DNA of 64,000 bases from Dipylidium caninum (GCA_017562135.1 QEYB01001152.1:620001-684000), one strand, 5' to 3'; counted from the first letter of the stretch, positions 22,544 to 34,646 are shown. Numbers and translations are program-made. Notes: generated from the letters alone by a model not told the origin.

Positions 22544-25500
22544 TCAAACAACCATTCTCCTGACTCCGCAGTCAGGACAAAATCTCGCACTAGCGTTGGG
22601 GAACTTTGCACCACATTCGTGACAGTAGAAGCCTTTGTTTCCCTTTCGAGTTTGCGGAACGTGCCGTACGTCTAATGGCATTCTTTTCGAAGTTATATTG
22701 CTTTGAAAAAAAAATAAAACCAGTAACATCAGACTTATATGATGGTATAAACAACAAAACGAGGCCGCTCAACGATCTAAAGGAACCCCAAAACAGGTAG
22801 AATTTTGAGGAAAACAACCAACTCGTTTTTGAGGAGACACTTACGCCGCCCTTATGGGAATCGCGCTCGGTAACACCCCACGAAGACTTGGCTTCCCAAA
22901 TTTGAAGTTACTTTCTAATATTTGTTCTCTATTCCCAATGCGATCAACGCGGTCGAGGTCGATTTGACCTTGAAGCGAAATCGATTCAGTAAATCTGCTG
23001 GAGTGAATTTCATTATTTCCTCGAATTTTTGGAATCACTCTTGCAGGAACGCGTGACTCAACACTTTTCGGACAAATGGCTGTTTTAATCGATGTATCTT
23101 TAAGTGGAGGCCGTGATTTTATTAAGTTCTTGCTAAAGAGTCGTTCGTCCTTGTAAAGCTGACAGTTTCTTCCGCTCTGAAGTGTTACCGCTTGATTGAG
23201 AAAGACTGAGTCATTATTTAGAAGGGGTGAGTGATTTTTCGAGACGCTCGGATAAACAGTCCTAGAGTCGTCTTCGATATTGCTGGAAGACTGTCGAGAG
23301 ATCGCGTCACGAGAGGCCACCCAGTGGGAGGACTGTGAACATTGATGTTGATGGCTATCCACAGGTTTGCGACGGTGGATCTCTGACTGACTTTTGTTAC
23401 CCTTAAGAGTATTGACATAATCTAAAAGTTGATGCTGGGAGTCTTCCACATCAAAGGTGCTGTTACAAGCATCTTCAGGCCCAGATGATAACGGGGACGA
23501 ATGAGGTTTATCATACAAGTAACCTGCATTGAAATCACTGTACCTGCCATTATTTTTAGCTATTTTTTCTGTATTTGTGGGCGGCATAGGACTCCGGCGT
23601 TGAGACGATGATCTGGAACTGGGCTAGAGAGAGAGAATGATTGGTTTGATATCTGACTGTAGGCAATACTGTAAAATACACCCCCTACATAACCTTCTTT
23701 TCCCACTTCCCTCCCATAACAAACTCTTCAAGGCTATAAAGTGAGGTTTTAAAATATATTTGTATATTATGTGCATCGCACTAATTCGTCATAACTTTTA
23801 CACTGCCATTATAGTCATGCATCAAACGATAGAATGCGAGCATTAATTACAAACCTGTGCTAAAAATAACCTCAATAACTTTCTACAAAATTATAATGCA
23901 TATGGATTAAATCTTTCATTAGGCTATATTCTTACCCTTATCACTTTCATTCCAATTGGAGCAGGGGATTCAATGTTTCGAGAGGCGTTTGACAGCAAAT
24001 CTATAGTCGATACGAAGACATTCAAAAAAGTTAAAAAGTAGAAAATCATATCACTTTATGATGTCATTTGAAAGCCTGTATTGAAAGAGAGATAATGAGT
24101 GACAGTTCTGCTAACTTTAGAGAATCGTCACTGTATTAACTTATTGTAGGACGACTTATGAGAAACACGCAGTTGGACACGGAACTCTCTCGCCAGCCTT
24201 CCAAACCACAAATGTGAGTGACATTACCATCCTAAGCATTTGAAACCTATTTCGAATTACGAGATGTCGAAGCTTACCAGCTCCCTTCCCACTCTTTGAT
24301 GTGGTCGGTGATTTCACTGGTTGTTGCTCCAGAGACTTGTCCATATTACCGTCTTTCCTTAGATAGTTCCCACTTGTTGTTAGTTTTTGATTCAGCTAAG
24401 TCATGCAAAATGGCAGGCGAAATACGTTGGCAAGGGCGCGTGAATTCGGTTGGGGAAAAGCAACTGTGAAAGGTTACTAAGCAACCAAACGGTGAAACTA
24501 CGCCTTTTATCAACATTAGTTTGCTAGAACCTAGAAGTATTGTGCATAGGTCCCTGTACCAAACGTTTATAATGATTCGGAATGGAAAAGAAATAATGCC
24601 TTAAAAAGGTTCTTTTTATTGTCACGGAAATAGGACCCATTCTCAAGATAACAGGGGGACTATAATAGTTTCGATAACCACAGTTAAATGAAAATTTTTC
24701 GCCTTAAGATTAACAAAAAGCATTCTCTTACCCTTTTATTTGGTTTTTTCGCCACCTGCTTTAATTTTTCACGTTCACATTTTTCGCGGCAGAATGGGAT
24801 ATGACGCTCAGCCGCACTTTCGTTAAATTTTCTGTTGCAGTATTGGCATTGAACAAGGTCTGTCAAAAGAACATAACATAAAATGACACATCCTTTGATG
24901 AACTGTGGCGTTATACTTCGCTTTTCCTTATAAACGGTTAGGAATTTTGGAAAAATTGCTATATTAACTTCATAAAAGTGAAGTATCTTAGTGTGAGTTA
25001 CAAAAACATTTGTGTTCAAAAAAAAAGCATTTCTTGGTAAAACGATACAACAGTGGCGCCATTCGTATGAACACGGTGGCAATTTAAGTAAATCTAATAA
25101 TGTCATAATTATCACATTTGGTAATATAGTCCTTTAAAGCTGGATTTCAAATAAATGTTTGTGCAAACAGCAGACTATGTGAACATAATATATGTAGGAC
25201 TTCGCGATAAAACAGAGAAGTGAAAATAAAATAATCAGTGAGTAACGGCTCCTGTGTATGAAATTTATCTTTAATTCGATCCCCTTTGCTGTGCTAAAAA
25301 TACAAAGTCCTAAAGCACATGAAACCTAAAAATATTAAGGCCACTGTAGAAGTTTTGTCAACCAAATATGCTTAATCACAATGGTGCTAAAATTCGATAC
25401 ACAATCATCACATCATGCATCAATAAAGCTTAAAAGAAGCGACAATGGGTTTTCCATGAACAATCAAAGAAGTGTGTATGGCGTTTATATGATGGGGGCG

Positions 25501-26237
25501 TGAGGTCTTCAAGGAATTTAAAAGAAAATTCCATCACAGAACTATTGGCCACGTAATTGAAGCTCCATGATTCAGTATTCTTAATTGCTAATAAAATTTA
25601 TCACATTTTCTGTATTTAAAAAGTACAGGAATTTAATTTAAATTAGCTGTCGGAAAGTTTTGTTTTACGTCTATTTAAAGCGAAGAATGCGCTATCCGCA
25701 TATGGGAGTAACAGGCCGGTAAATGCCTAAAATCTCAGAAAAACAGTTAAGCCACACCTGCCTGGATCAAATGAAGAACAGGTTGGAGGGGGAGCCTGAA
25801 GGGAGCCACCTTTGGACACAGCATTTTGATATGCTTTGGCCAACCTTATAGTATTGATAAATTCCCTATGTCTGACCCGCCAGTTGTCACGTTTTTTCTC
25901 AGCCCTTATTAGTTTATCATCTTTGTTAGGTTCTCGAGGTACAACTTCCCCTGGTCGAATTGTTTTGCTCACTGGGATACCTGTACCCTTTGCCCTCATT
26001 TTGCCACTGTCAAATATTTTCGGCTTCCGTTTTGAGGCTTTTTTGCAAATTATTTCATGTTTCTCCTGAATAAAAAGTAGACCGAACTTTCGAACACATA
26101 CAATAATGTCTGTTCTAAATTTTCTCGAGCAGACGCTACAAGGCACCAATTCAAAATGCTCGAATGGTGCAAACTCTGAAGGTAAGCCAATTATTGAAGT
26201 GTTATATACCTTCAAGAATATTGTCGTCTTTTTGCAT
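22544..26237 (-). CDS. ZC2HC1A: ZC2HC1-family (FAM164) zinc-finger protein, 8 exons
   Basis: Exons: 26237-26210, 26175-26102, 26065-25762, 24859-24732, 24395-24278, 24000-23936, 23623-22845, 22682-22544 (1635 nt, 544 aa, phases consistent). It has two C2HC fingers, with Cys22, Cys25, His37, Cys41 and Cys140, Cys143, His155, Cys159. Between them is the family's conserved linker (GTGIPVSKT...WRVRHREFINTIRLAK...PPP). The very C-terminus is a four-Cys ribbon (GFYCHECGAKF...FCPDCGVRRMVV) as in vertebrate ZC2HC1A. The long Ser-rich middle (exon 7) is species-specific and probably disordered. The molecular role of this family is poorly known. Introns 1 and 2 are 34 and 36 bp. Intron 3 keeps the frame only as GC-AG. 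Assignment to the A, B or C paralogue is not certain; the C-terminal ribbon favours A. Confidence 0.93.
24860..25761 (-). other. GC-AG intron 3 of ZC2HC1
   Basis: Exon 3 ends ...GATCCAG and is followed by GCAGGT; the acceptor is ...TTTTGACAG. This junction gives FDPDLVQCQYC, matching the family's YDPDYIQCPYC. The only nearby GT, four bases downstream, puts the next exon out of frame. Confidence 0.7.
26066..26101 (-). other. 36-bp micro-intron 2 of ZC2HC1, in-frame and stop-free
   Basis: The donor is GTATGT and the acceptor ATTCAG. The intron lies in phase 0 between the Cys pair and the His-Cys pair of the first C2HC finger. Its 36 bases encode 12 residues without a stop (VCVRKFGLLFIQ), so both spliced and retained forms can be translated. 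The spliced form restores the family spacing between Cys25 and His37. Confidence 0.85.
26176..26209 (-). other. 34-bp micro-intron 1 of ZC2HC1
   Basis: The donor is GTATAT and the acceptor CTTCAG, 34 bases in all. Removal joins a 28-nt first coding exon (MQKDDNILE) to the exon with the first zinc-finger cysteines, in phase 1. Retention would shift the frame. Confidence 0.8.
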
Positions 26238-27557
26238 TTCAATAATTGCGCAAATCCGGATATCTGATTAGCACATTAGCATCTGAGGCCTTTCCCAACA
26301 AGGTATTTTGACAAATCGATTGAATCGAAGCAACAAAATCATATAAGATTGAGAAACAGCGAGAAATTGTAAACACTACAAAATAGGACACCAAGAATCA
26401 AATAGACGCGTAATCCCAAGTTGACGCACGCCTGTGACGCTGTATAAAATAAACAAAGACGTTCGATAAATTTTCCAGTATAGATCTGGCTTCCTACGGT
26501 GCAAGCTTTCATACAATTGCCCCGAGATAGAAAAATAGTTTGCTCATCGTAGTTAATGCGCTTTAATTTTCTCATTCACTATCTTACCCCGGGCATCATG
26601 AATGCGATAAGAAATGCATTGCAAAAGATTATATTGATTGCTATGCCCCCAATTCATTACCAACCGCCTAAAAATGGCAACAAATATATCCACAAGACCC
26701 CCGCGTTGATTGGAATCACAAAGTTGAGTGAAATTTGGTAAAATCTGCCCTGTGTTCCTTTTAGTTCCGTAGAGGACTTTCATGACGGAGACGTGTCAAA
26801 TATAGATGCGCGAAAGTGTTATATTGTTTATAGAACTTACAATCCAGAAAGCACAAAGACCCAATAGAGCTTATACCTCGTCTGGAAATATCCACTTTAA
26901 GCCAACACGCAGAACCCGGATTATTGGCGAGCAGAACCCGCCTTTCGCAGCATTATTTGTTATCATCTATCGGTTATTGAGCTGCCCCGCCTAAATCTTT
27001 TCACCTACGCCACCCCATATAAAGGATGCAATTCAACGTTATCTATCACTTTTGATATACATTACCCACTTCATTAGACTTCGCTACAAGTGATAACCCA
27101 CCGGACGCCGCTCGTTATTCCCATTTACCAAATTCAGGGGAGTAACATAGGCATAACCCTGAGTCGTCATCCTCTGAGTAGCGCAAGGTAAATCAAAGAA
27201 GTAACGACAAAAACACGAGATCTAGTAATAGTACACCCCATTGCTTATTTGCTCAACAAGAAGCCGGCATAATAAATGTCGTTCAAGACCCAGAACAGGT
27301 GACCACGAGACCAAACAGAACCCGAAGCGCGTACAAAGATCAACACAACAAATCATTACAAATTAGCGTTGAAATTCTCATTTAAAAATATGTTCCACCC
27401 AGTCGTTCTAAAAAAAACTGACCATAAGTAAATACCAGAAACAAAGGGAAAAAGAGGAGTCGGTAGGAATAACGGGCCACCGTCCCAAGCGAGAATGAAA
27501 GCACAACAGGGCCCATCCACTTGTACACAAACACATGCACTAGTGGACACGCGCATA
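26238..27557. other. Intergenic region between ZC2HC1 and calpain-7
   Basis: About 1.3 kb lie between the calpain-7 stop codon and the ZC2HC1 start, both on the minus strand. The region should hold the calpain-7 3' UTR and the ZC2HC1 promoter and leader. Short open frames on both strands show no recognisable motif. No repeat or RNA gene was found. Confidence 0.4.
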
Positions 27558-30500
27558 TTAACGGAGATGGGTGACAGTCATTGGACGGGTACTCTTCGCC
27601 GAGAGGATAAAAGGGCCTTCCTGGCGTGGATCAAATGTCGCCACTGTGATCTTGTATTTCCCTCCCGACAACCCAGCCAATTCCAACATGGTATAGCCTC
27701 GGCTAGAAATAAACACGTGTTAACTAGACGGTTCTCCAGATGAGAAAAGTAAAGTAAAAAGGATAGAGAACGCACCGATAGTTTCCAGTCGACAGAGATC
27801 GTGCAGAGTTGAGGGGCGAGGGGTTATTGAGGCTGACGACATCCCATGTGAAGCCGATTGCAAAGGTACGCGGACCACGCACCTCCACCAACACCTGGTT
27901 GTCTGCCTCATGGTTGGGCCATACTACTTCAAAAGTGGGATTCTTGTCGAAGTTGGGGTGATTCTGACATCCTGCTGCTGTTTCGCCTTTCCACTCCCCA
28001 TTGATCTAAGTGAGAAAAAATAGCAATGGTATCTCCCTCAAAAACCGAAAAAATAGATTCACTCATAGATTTAAGAAGCTTTGTAAATCTAAGTGGTACT
28101 AGGAAAATGAGAAAATAAATGAATTTAAAACCCGAATAATGACTAATACTTTCGAAGAAAATTCCACTCGGAAGTAACCGTGGATTGTAGGGAAAGGATG
28201 TTGTGAGTTGAACAAAGGGTGCTGATGGTGAGCACGAAAAAACTCACAAGCGTGCGAAACCGCAACCACCACGCAAAAGATAGGCAATAGTAACCTGGGT
28301 GGAAATTACCAAATATGGGTAATGTACTAAAGAATCGATTGGTTGGATTTTGTCAATGAACAAGACAATGGTCCTGTAGAATAACGAATAACCAAATAGG
28401 AATAATTCGTAGAGGACAGGTGACACGAGTCACACGGATATATGAAGAAAAAGGTTTGGGAAAACGTATGAGGGAAAACAGCTCACCGTTTTTGTAACGA
28501 CATAAGGATCGATGATCGGGGTGAAGCGCAATGGGGCAGTAGAATAGGCGCGGAGAGTGTATTGAATAGTGATGTTCTTTTCGTACTGGGAGACCACGAG
28601 AGTGTACGTAACGGTGCCGGGTTTCTGCACCAACTGAATAAGGCAGTGGGGCGAATTAATGCGTACGCTATCCTTCAATGGGGTCGGATCATTGGGATGG
28701 TAGACCTTTCGACTCGGAATGTCCTTGTACACCACCAATCCGATAAACTCATTATTATGGGCGAAATCATCCTAGGGACGAACATATTTTCGATACACAC
28801 ATAAATATATATACACACCCAAACAGCAATTCGCAAAGTTGACAAATCAAGGGGTCCAAAAGAAAATAAGGAATAAGGAACAGAAGCAATATTCTAGGCC
28901 TCGGTTTGATCTTCAAGCCAAGGAAACACATGTTAACTGAGGCACAACAAAATAAGGCACATGTCAAAATTTTGTCTCGAAGGCTTGGATGAAAATTTAA
29001 AGTTGTTCACCTTGTTCGTTATGTGTCGGGTAAGAAGCACCCAAACAGGTGCTTCGGACTTAGCCTGAACCTCCAAAGTGTACTGCGGATTGTTTGCATA
29101 CGTATAAACGTCTTTCTTCGGTCCTTCAGAAACTGACCATTCGCTATGAATGAGAGGAAAATATGGAGATGATTAATACGTTTCAAAAAATTGGCTAAAA
29201 CTGAATAAATAGAATTTAAAATTCATGAAGGCCTATTTTACCATTTTCGATAACATTCATAAGTATTTTAAAAGTGACAAGCCTGCGACCCCTACCTATG
29301 GACACAAGTGGTGTAAGGGAAGAGTTCAGGATTCCAGTTGATGTAAAAAACATCAAAGAAGTAAAGGAGTGACTTATAATCGATCCAAAAAACACCATTG
29401 TCAGCATATCGAGCACTGTTCAGATCGTAATTGAGTATTCTTTGCATTTCGGGCGTCCAGTGTTTCGTATCCTGATCGGAAAAATTCCCTTTCCAGCGCG
29501 TCCGGCTCCAAGGATTTTTGAGGAGCAGCAGTCGCGTACCCTAAGACATTATTTCAGTTGTAGCGTTATACAAAGAGAGTTCAAACTAGGGGACCATAAA
29601 AACACAAAACGACTAGCATTGGCGTATTGGTCCATGTCATTCAAAGCTATAAGATTTACATCACTAGAGGAATAAGAATTAAGTTTTTCTCTGATAAGCC
29701 TGGAGACGTCATGAATATTATATCGTCACCAAAGCACAACATACAATACTTTAGCTGATTAAAGTTTACCGCAAGAAAACGGTTGTCAAAGGCTCAGAAG
29801 TGCTTAAATTTTGCGACACTTGCGATTTCGGAATATAACATCACGAAGACGTCTGTGCATCATAGTGTAACTTAAGAAGCTGAATTGCAAAAGACTTTTT
29901 GTTGAGAAGATTAACCAAAAGATACGTGAAACTCGAAAAGTTGCCACGTAGATCCAAAGAAATCATGACTCTTTTTAGGCGAGGTTGGAGGCCTAATTTT
30001 AATAGAAATAGTAAACATCTTCAGCAACCCTGTCGCATGAAAAATATCATTAGTGTCAAAAATTGGAATACAAAGCATTCTATCACGTGAAAAATTAGTG
30101 GCACTTTATGGTTTAATGGATACAGGTCATCAGAGTGACGTCCATTAAACAAAGGCATGATAGCTGAGATTTTGGCAGAACTTTGACATATAAGTCGGGA
30201 CTTGTATACCTACATTAACTTCCCGCATATCGAGAAGAGCGTAGGCGTGAGTGGGGACCAGACCACTACGCTGTTCAATACCAGGTGTAAGTAATCCAGT
30301 TGCCACAGTCACCAAGCAATGGCCTTGGTGAAACCGCTTTTCTAAACGTCGAAATTCGCGATCCGCATCAAACTCATTGGTGCTGCTAGACTTGATCGAA
30401 ACACGTTCTGGAATCCACCCCGTCAAGGCGTGCAAGTCGATATTCTAGAGGCGGAAGTTTTCATCAACAATTCATTCCATACGATTTGGATTAAATTAAG

Positions 30501-32328
30501 AATAGTTAATGCCTACCGAATTAGAACCAGGAAAATCGTAGCCACCCATTACTTTCATGTAAGCTTTTTCAAGAAGAGAGACCCAAAGTTCGTTCTTGTT
30601 AGTCGAGAAGGAGCAAAGTAGTTCATCGTGATTTCCCATGGGCAAACGATCGTCGATAATAATCTGCGTTTTACAATGTAAAGAATGGCAATCGATGTGT
30701 TTTCATTCCACCGATTCAGTAGTACAATATGGAAAAAGAATATATTTTCACCCACCTTCCGTGGAACACCATTTAAATATAATTTTATCATGTACTTTCC
30801 GCATGGATTATAGACAGGCTCGCCGTTCCCCTTTTGAGGATAAATGATACTAAAAAAATAAAGTGTTGCTTATTTTAATGCTAATGATGCGGTGCGAAAA
30901 CTGGCCTAAAATTAACAGGAGCACCGCAAATAAAAAACAAAGTACTCAAAACTAAACAAATAAGTTCACAAAAACCAAAGATTATGTTTCCAAAAATTAA
31001 TAGTCATGAAGTTTCCAGTAAAAGAGGAATTTCATTAAAATTTTTGGAAGCAAAATCCAAAACTCTTACTTTGTTATGAGACGCTTTTTGAATCTTCGCT
31101 CATATTGAGCAGCTACGGCCATTGAGGCAACAAAGGAACAATCTGTAACACAAGTTTGCCGGATCGGGAGACAAGAAACAGCGGCAATCATTGTGGGATC
31201 ATTCAGAAAATCACTTGGTCGTACCCATTTGACAAAGCTAGAAAGCTGCTTCGTAGATAAATTAATAAGGCCGTGTTCATCTCTAAAACATTTGAGATGT
31301 CAAATGTCAAATAGTAATTTTGAAGTAATGAAAGGGACTGCCCAAATGAAAATCGGTGATTACGAAGTTAATGGCATGATATTTAATGAATGGCTCACTT
31401 AAAGGGTTGGGCGAAAGCAAACCTCTCATAACTGTCGAAGGCATCCAAAAAAGGCAAATATTCTCTACAATTAATCGTTGACGTCTTCCTTAAGACACGA
31501 AGTTCTTCAGCTGTGTAATTTCCCCCTGTTACACTACGCGCTAAAATACGCAATTCATACAGCCAGCAAAACCATTATTAGTGAATAGTATAGTTTTTAA
31601 AGTACAATTTGAAAAAAAACTCGCCCATTGGCCAATCCGTAGAATACATAGGAGGGTCAGAACGTACACTGTTTATTGGAAAGCTGGGTGCTCGGTATGT
31701 GAGACGATGGAAGTAATTTAGCGCCCGAAATCGATTCCTTTAATATTTCAGCCCTGCAAAGGCAACAATGTTGATGCTAAATAATTTTACCTGTCTAAAG
31801 CCTGCTTAGCTAGCCGTTCTATTGTTTCACGGGAAGTTGGCCCCTTTCCTTGGTTGCGCTATACGCTTTTGAGTGAAGAATGACACTTACGACTTTCAGA
31901 AGAATTTCGACAGCTTGACTATATAACCTAAGAGCATATGCATTATTTTCTCTTTCGTCAGCCTCCATCGCCTCGTTTAACAGACATCTTGCCCGTTCAA
32001 ATTCCATCTAAATCAGTCATCTACAAAGATCCACAACCCTACATCTCGGCCGGGAGCAACAGTGGTCACTTTCGCATTCCCTACAAGGATTACCAAGAAT
32101 CAGTTAAATACTCTTTCTTTCTGCCAACTGCTCAGCATGTTTCACGTAAATGCGCGCATTTGTCATAATATCGGGGTTTGTAGAACCTGCGCCCTTGGCG
32201 TTCAACCAAGCCTGGACCGCCTCTGTATAGTAAAAGATCGCTAAATCATAATCTTCTAGCTCTTCACAATGCTTAGCTTTTTGAAGAAACTCGTTGGCGT
32301 CCGCCTCAAGACTGGAAGGGTCTGCCAT
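27558..32328 (-). CDS. CAPN7: Calpain-7 (PalB-type cysteine protease with two MIT domains), 14 exons
   Basis: Exons: 32328-32112, 32080-32043, 32007-31891, 31858-31791, 31533-31423, 31282-31070, 30849-30756, 30663-30517, 30444-30214, 29540-29296, 29143-29011, 28771-28487, 28005-27776, 27702-27558 (2274 nt, 757 aa; human about 813). Calpain-7 is an ESCRT-linked papain-fold protease. Two N-terminal MIT domains (about residues 1-75 and 84-150) bind ESCRT-III tails in known homologues. The catalytic core has all three active-site residues: Cys near 232 in [11 protein letters not shown], His near 401 in [12 protein letters not shown] and Asn near 421 in LLLLKNPWS. Two C-terminal C2-like domains follow ([15 protein letters not shown] near the end). 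No EF hands are seen, as expected for this subfamily. The linker between the MIT pair and the protease is shorter than in human. Introns 1-3 are 31, 35 and 32 bp. It is very probably an active protease. Confidence 0.95.
31859..32111 (-). other. Run of three micro-introns (31, 35 and 32 bp) in calpain-7
   Basis: Intron 1 is 32081-32111 (GTATTT...TTGTAG), intron 2 is 32008-32042 (GTAGGG...ATTTAG) and intron 3 is 31859-31890 (GTAAGT...GTATAG). They surround exons of 38 and 117 nt in the MIT region. Each removal is forced by frame: without it, a stop or a break in the MIT2 homology appears. Lengths were counted base by base. Confidence 0.82.
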
Positions 32329-33427
32329 AGGAAGGCAACTGACGCGCCTTACGCATGCCACTTTATAACAAACGCAAAATAAATTTTATTGCCGGCGGAT
32401 TTATCTGTTTTTACACTTGCACTACACATGATCCGCTAAATATATATATAATTGTTATTTGCGTACGCCTCTAGCGCATCATTTATGTGACTCGGGCGAA
32501 AACTTGGTTCGATGAAAATGAAGAAAACCATTATAAGTCTCATAACCAGCCATCCTAAGAAAATGTTGCCTTTTCATACACTTGCACATTTTTGGGTTCC
32601 TTCTCAACTTTTGCATTGTTGGGCTTTAAAATTATCTTAAATGAAGCGATTCAAATGCTGATTTTATTCATAAAATAAGTCCTGACCGCCAATTGAGTCA
32701 CAATGCTATAATTAAATCTGCCTCAGAGGGTGATAGATTTAGCCGTTATTAGTTTCCTAGGTTGTACGAAGTGTGGAATTTCATTGAATCATGGCGATAT
32801 TTGCTATATTTGAAGCGTTCAACATTGCAATTTACGAGATGGACTACGAAGCTGAATTGTTTATGGCCAAAGGTCATACGTAAGCTATGAGCCAACGATC
32901 GCTAAAGCAGAACGTAGCTCTTATAACATCCTCGACTAAATCCCTTTTACAAAAGGGCAGAATTGGGTGCCTAACGGCGAAGTTATCCCGCTACTCTCGT
33001 AGGTGTCGACTTGGCGATACGAGGAGAGGCAGGCCCAAATCATTTCTTAATTTGCGTCGTATGCACTCGTATTTGACAATGATATCTCGTGTCCTCGCCA
33101 TTATGTTCAATTATACTAGCCGCGCCATCTACGTTTTGCAACCATGGCGATAATCAATACTAAAATTAGAAATTAGTTGCTCCCACCCTGTGGTGAATCG
33201 CAAGTTCAGTATGAGTTTAAAGGTTATACTGTAGACCCATCCAACCATTAATATAAGGTTTATCGCAAAGTTTTGTTCGTTTTAGGGATGTAGCAGAATA
33301 CAGTTTTTCTCACCGCCAACAAACTACATTTACTAATATAAGTCTCAGTAGCATTATTAGTGTCATTGACTTCTTGCCAGCAAGAGAGCAATCAGCTTCT
33401 GACGCGAAACATTGAACCCGTGCTTGT
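32329..33427. other. Upstream region of calpain-7, no gene seen
   Basis: The region is AT-rich 5' flank of calpain-7. A plus-strand open frame at 32887-33153 has no recognisable domain, and its start and flanks show no splice or coding signs. The stretch up to 33427 may include the outer part of the decayed mariner element, but no clear terminal inverted repeat was found. Confidence 0.35.
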
Positions 33428-34200
33428 TCAATATCTTCTTCGTTTTTTGCCCTTCAAAAAGTGTTGTAAGAACAAAAACAAATGACAGTCTGAGAGTGCT
33501 AAGTCCGCCAAATATGGTGGATGCCACAGAATTTTCCAGTCTTGTTCCACAACTTTTAGACGAGTCCTCACAGCAGCATGCGCCTTGGCATTCTCATCAC
33601 TCAGCATGATGCCCTTCCTCCCCTCGAACACTACTAGTCCCTTTCCTTGGACTGCGGTCTTTAAATTGTCCAGTTTCTGAAGCTGCTTCACCGAATTGAG
33701 CCCTTGCGTTCGCTTTTAAAAGCTCATAACGCACAGTCCCCGAATGTCTCACCATCTACACACCACAGCATCCTCTTATCCGAAGCCAAAATTGGCATAA
33801 AGGCGGAAGCGCAAAGCGATCCACTTTTGGTCCCTACTCATCATCCGGTTCAAGAAAGGCTTGATTTTGTTCCCATCAAGCAGAGATGTGCATATGACGT
33901 CTCAACCATCCAAATTCTTCTGAGTTGCTTCATGTGGCACCCACCCTGAATGTTCCCACATCATTCCTATCTTCCACATGTGTTCCGAAATGATTTGCTG
34001 AGCTAAAGTAAGCCTTTTTACGATCTCCGAAGTTTCCAGAAAAGAATTTCGACCACGCATAGACGGTCGCCCAGAGCGTGGCTTAGCCCGAGGGTCGAAA
34101 TCGCCTGTTTCAAAGTTTCCGAACCATCTTCTGAATGTCATAACAGAAACTTTATCATGACCACTTTCGATAAATTTCTACACGCTTCTGTCGCGCTTAT
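33428..34200 (-). mobile_element. Decayed mariner-family transposon (transposase relic)
   Basis: Minus-strand frames give pieces of a mariner transposase in the right order: the helix-turn-helix part with RRWFGNFETGDFDP and PRSGRPS (about 34141-34050), WVPHEATQKNL (about 33930), MSRDQKW, a RW-stop-DIRG piece corresponding to the family WWD(I/W)(R/K)G, then GIMLSDENAKAH and HPPYLADLALSDCHLF (33691-33430). Stops and frame changes break it, and the HDNARPH-type catalytic motif is altered to SDENAKAH. The element is therefore inactive. It sits in the intergenic gap between calpain-7 and the PITPNM gene. Terminal inverted repeats could not be located by eye. Confidence 0.88.
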
Positions 34201-34619
34201 TACTTGTTGAAATTCGCATGAAATATAATGACGGAAGCTAACTTTATTTGAAGTCCTGCGTACCCTGCGGCTTCACACTTAAGACTAACGTGAACAAATC
34301 TTGTTTTGTTACATCAGTATGGATGCATTAAGCGATAAAAACAGAGAGCCGAACATGAGTCAAATAAATATGCGCTGTCATAAATTGTCATATAAACGGA
34401 CATAACTTTTCGGCAGAACTTACACATTAGGATTATCGAGTAAAATAGGACATACACACAAACAATCACAGAGATGGGAAAGGGAAGAAGAGTAGATCCC
34501 CGAGGACAGAAGATGGGATAAATAAGTGCCATAAAGGGCAGATATCACAAGGATTTCTGGATATGTGAAGACGTATATCACATGTCCGTGTCCGCAATAG
34601 TACTGAGCAAAAAGGCGAG

Positions 34620-34646
34620 AGGATGGATGGATGGATGTATGTATGG
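34620..34646. repeat. (GGAT)n/(GTAT)n tetranucleotide microsatellite
   Basis: A short run of GGAT units passes into GTAT units. It lies just beyond the stop codon (34685-34687) of the minus-strand PITPNM gene, so it should fall in the 3' UTR of that transcript. Confidence 0.85.

Noticed and set aside
32887..33153. 88-codon plus-strand open frame near calpain-7
   Set aside because: The composition and residues match nothing I know, and the position next to a decayed transposon makes chance the better explanation.
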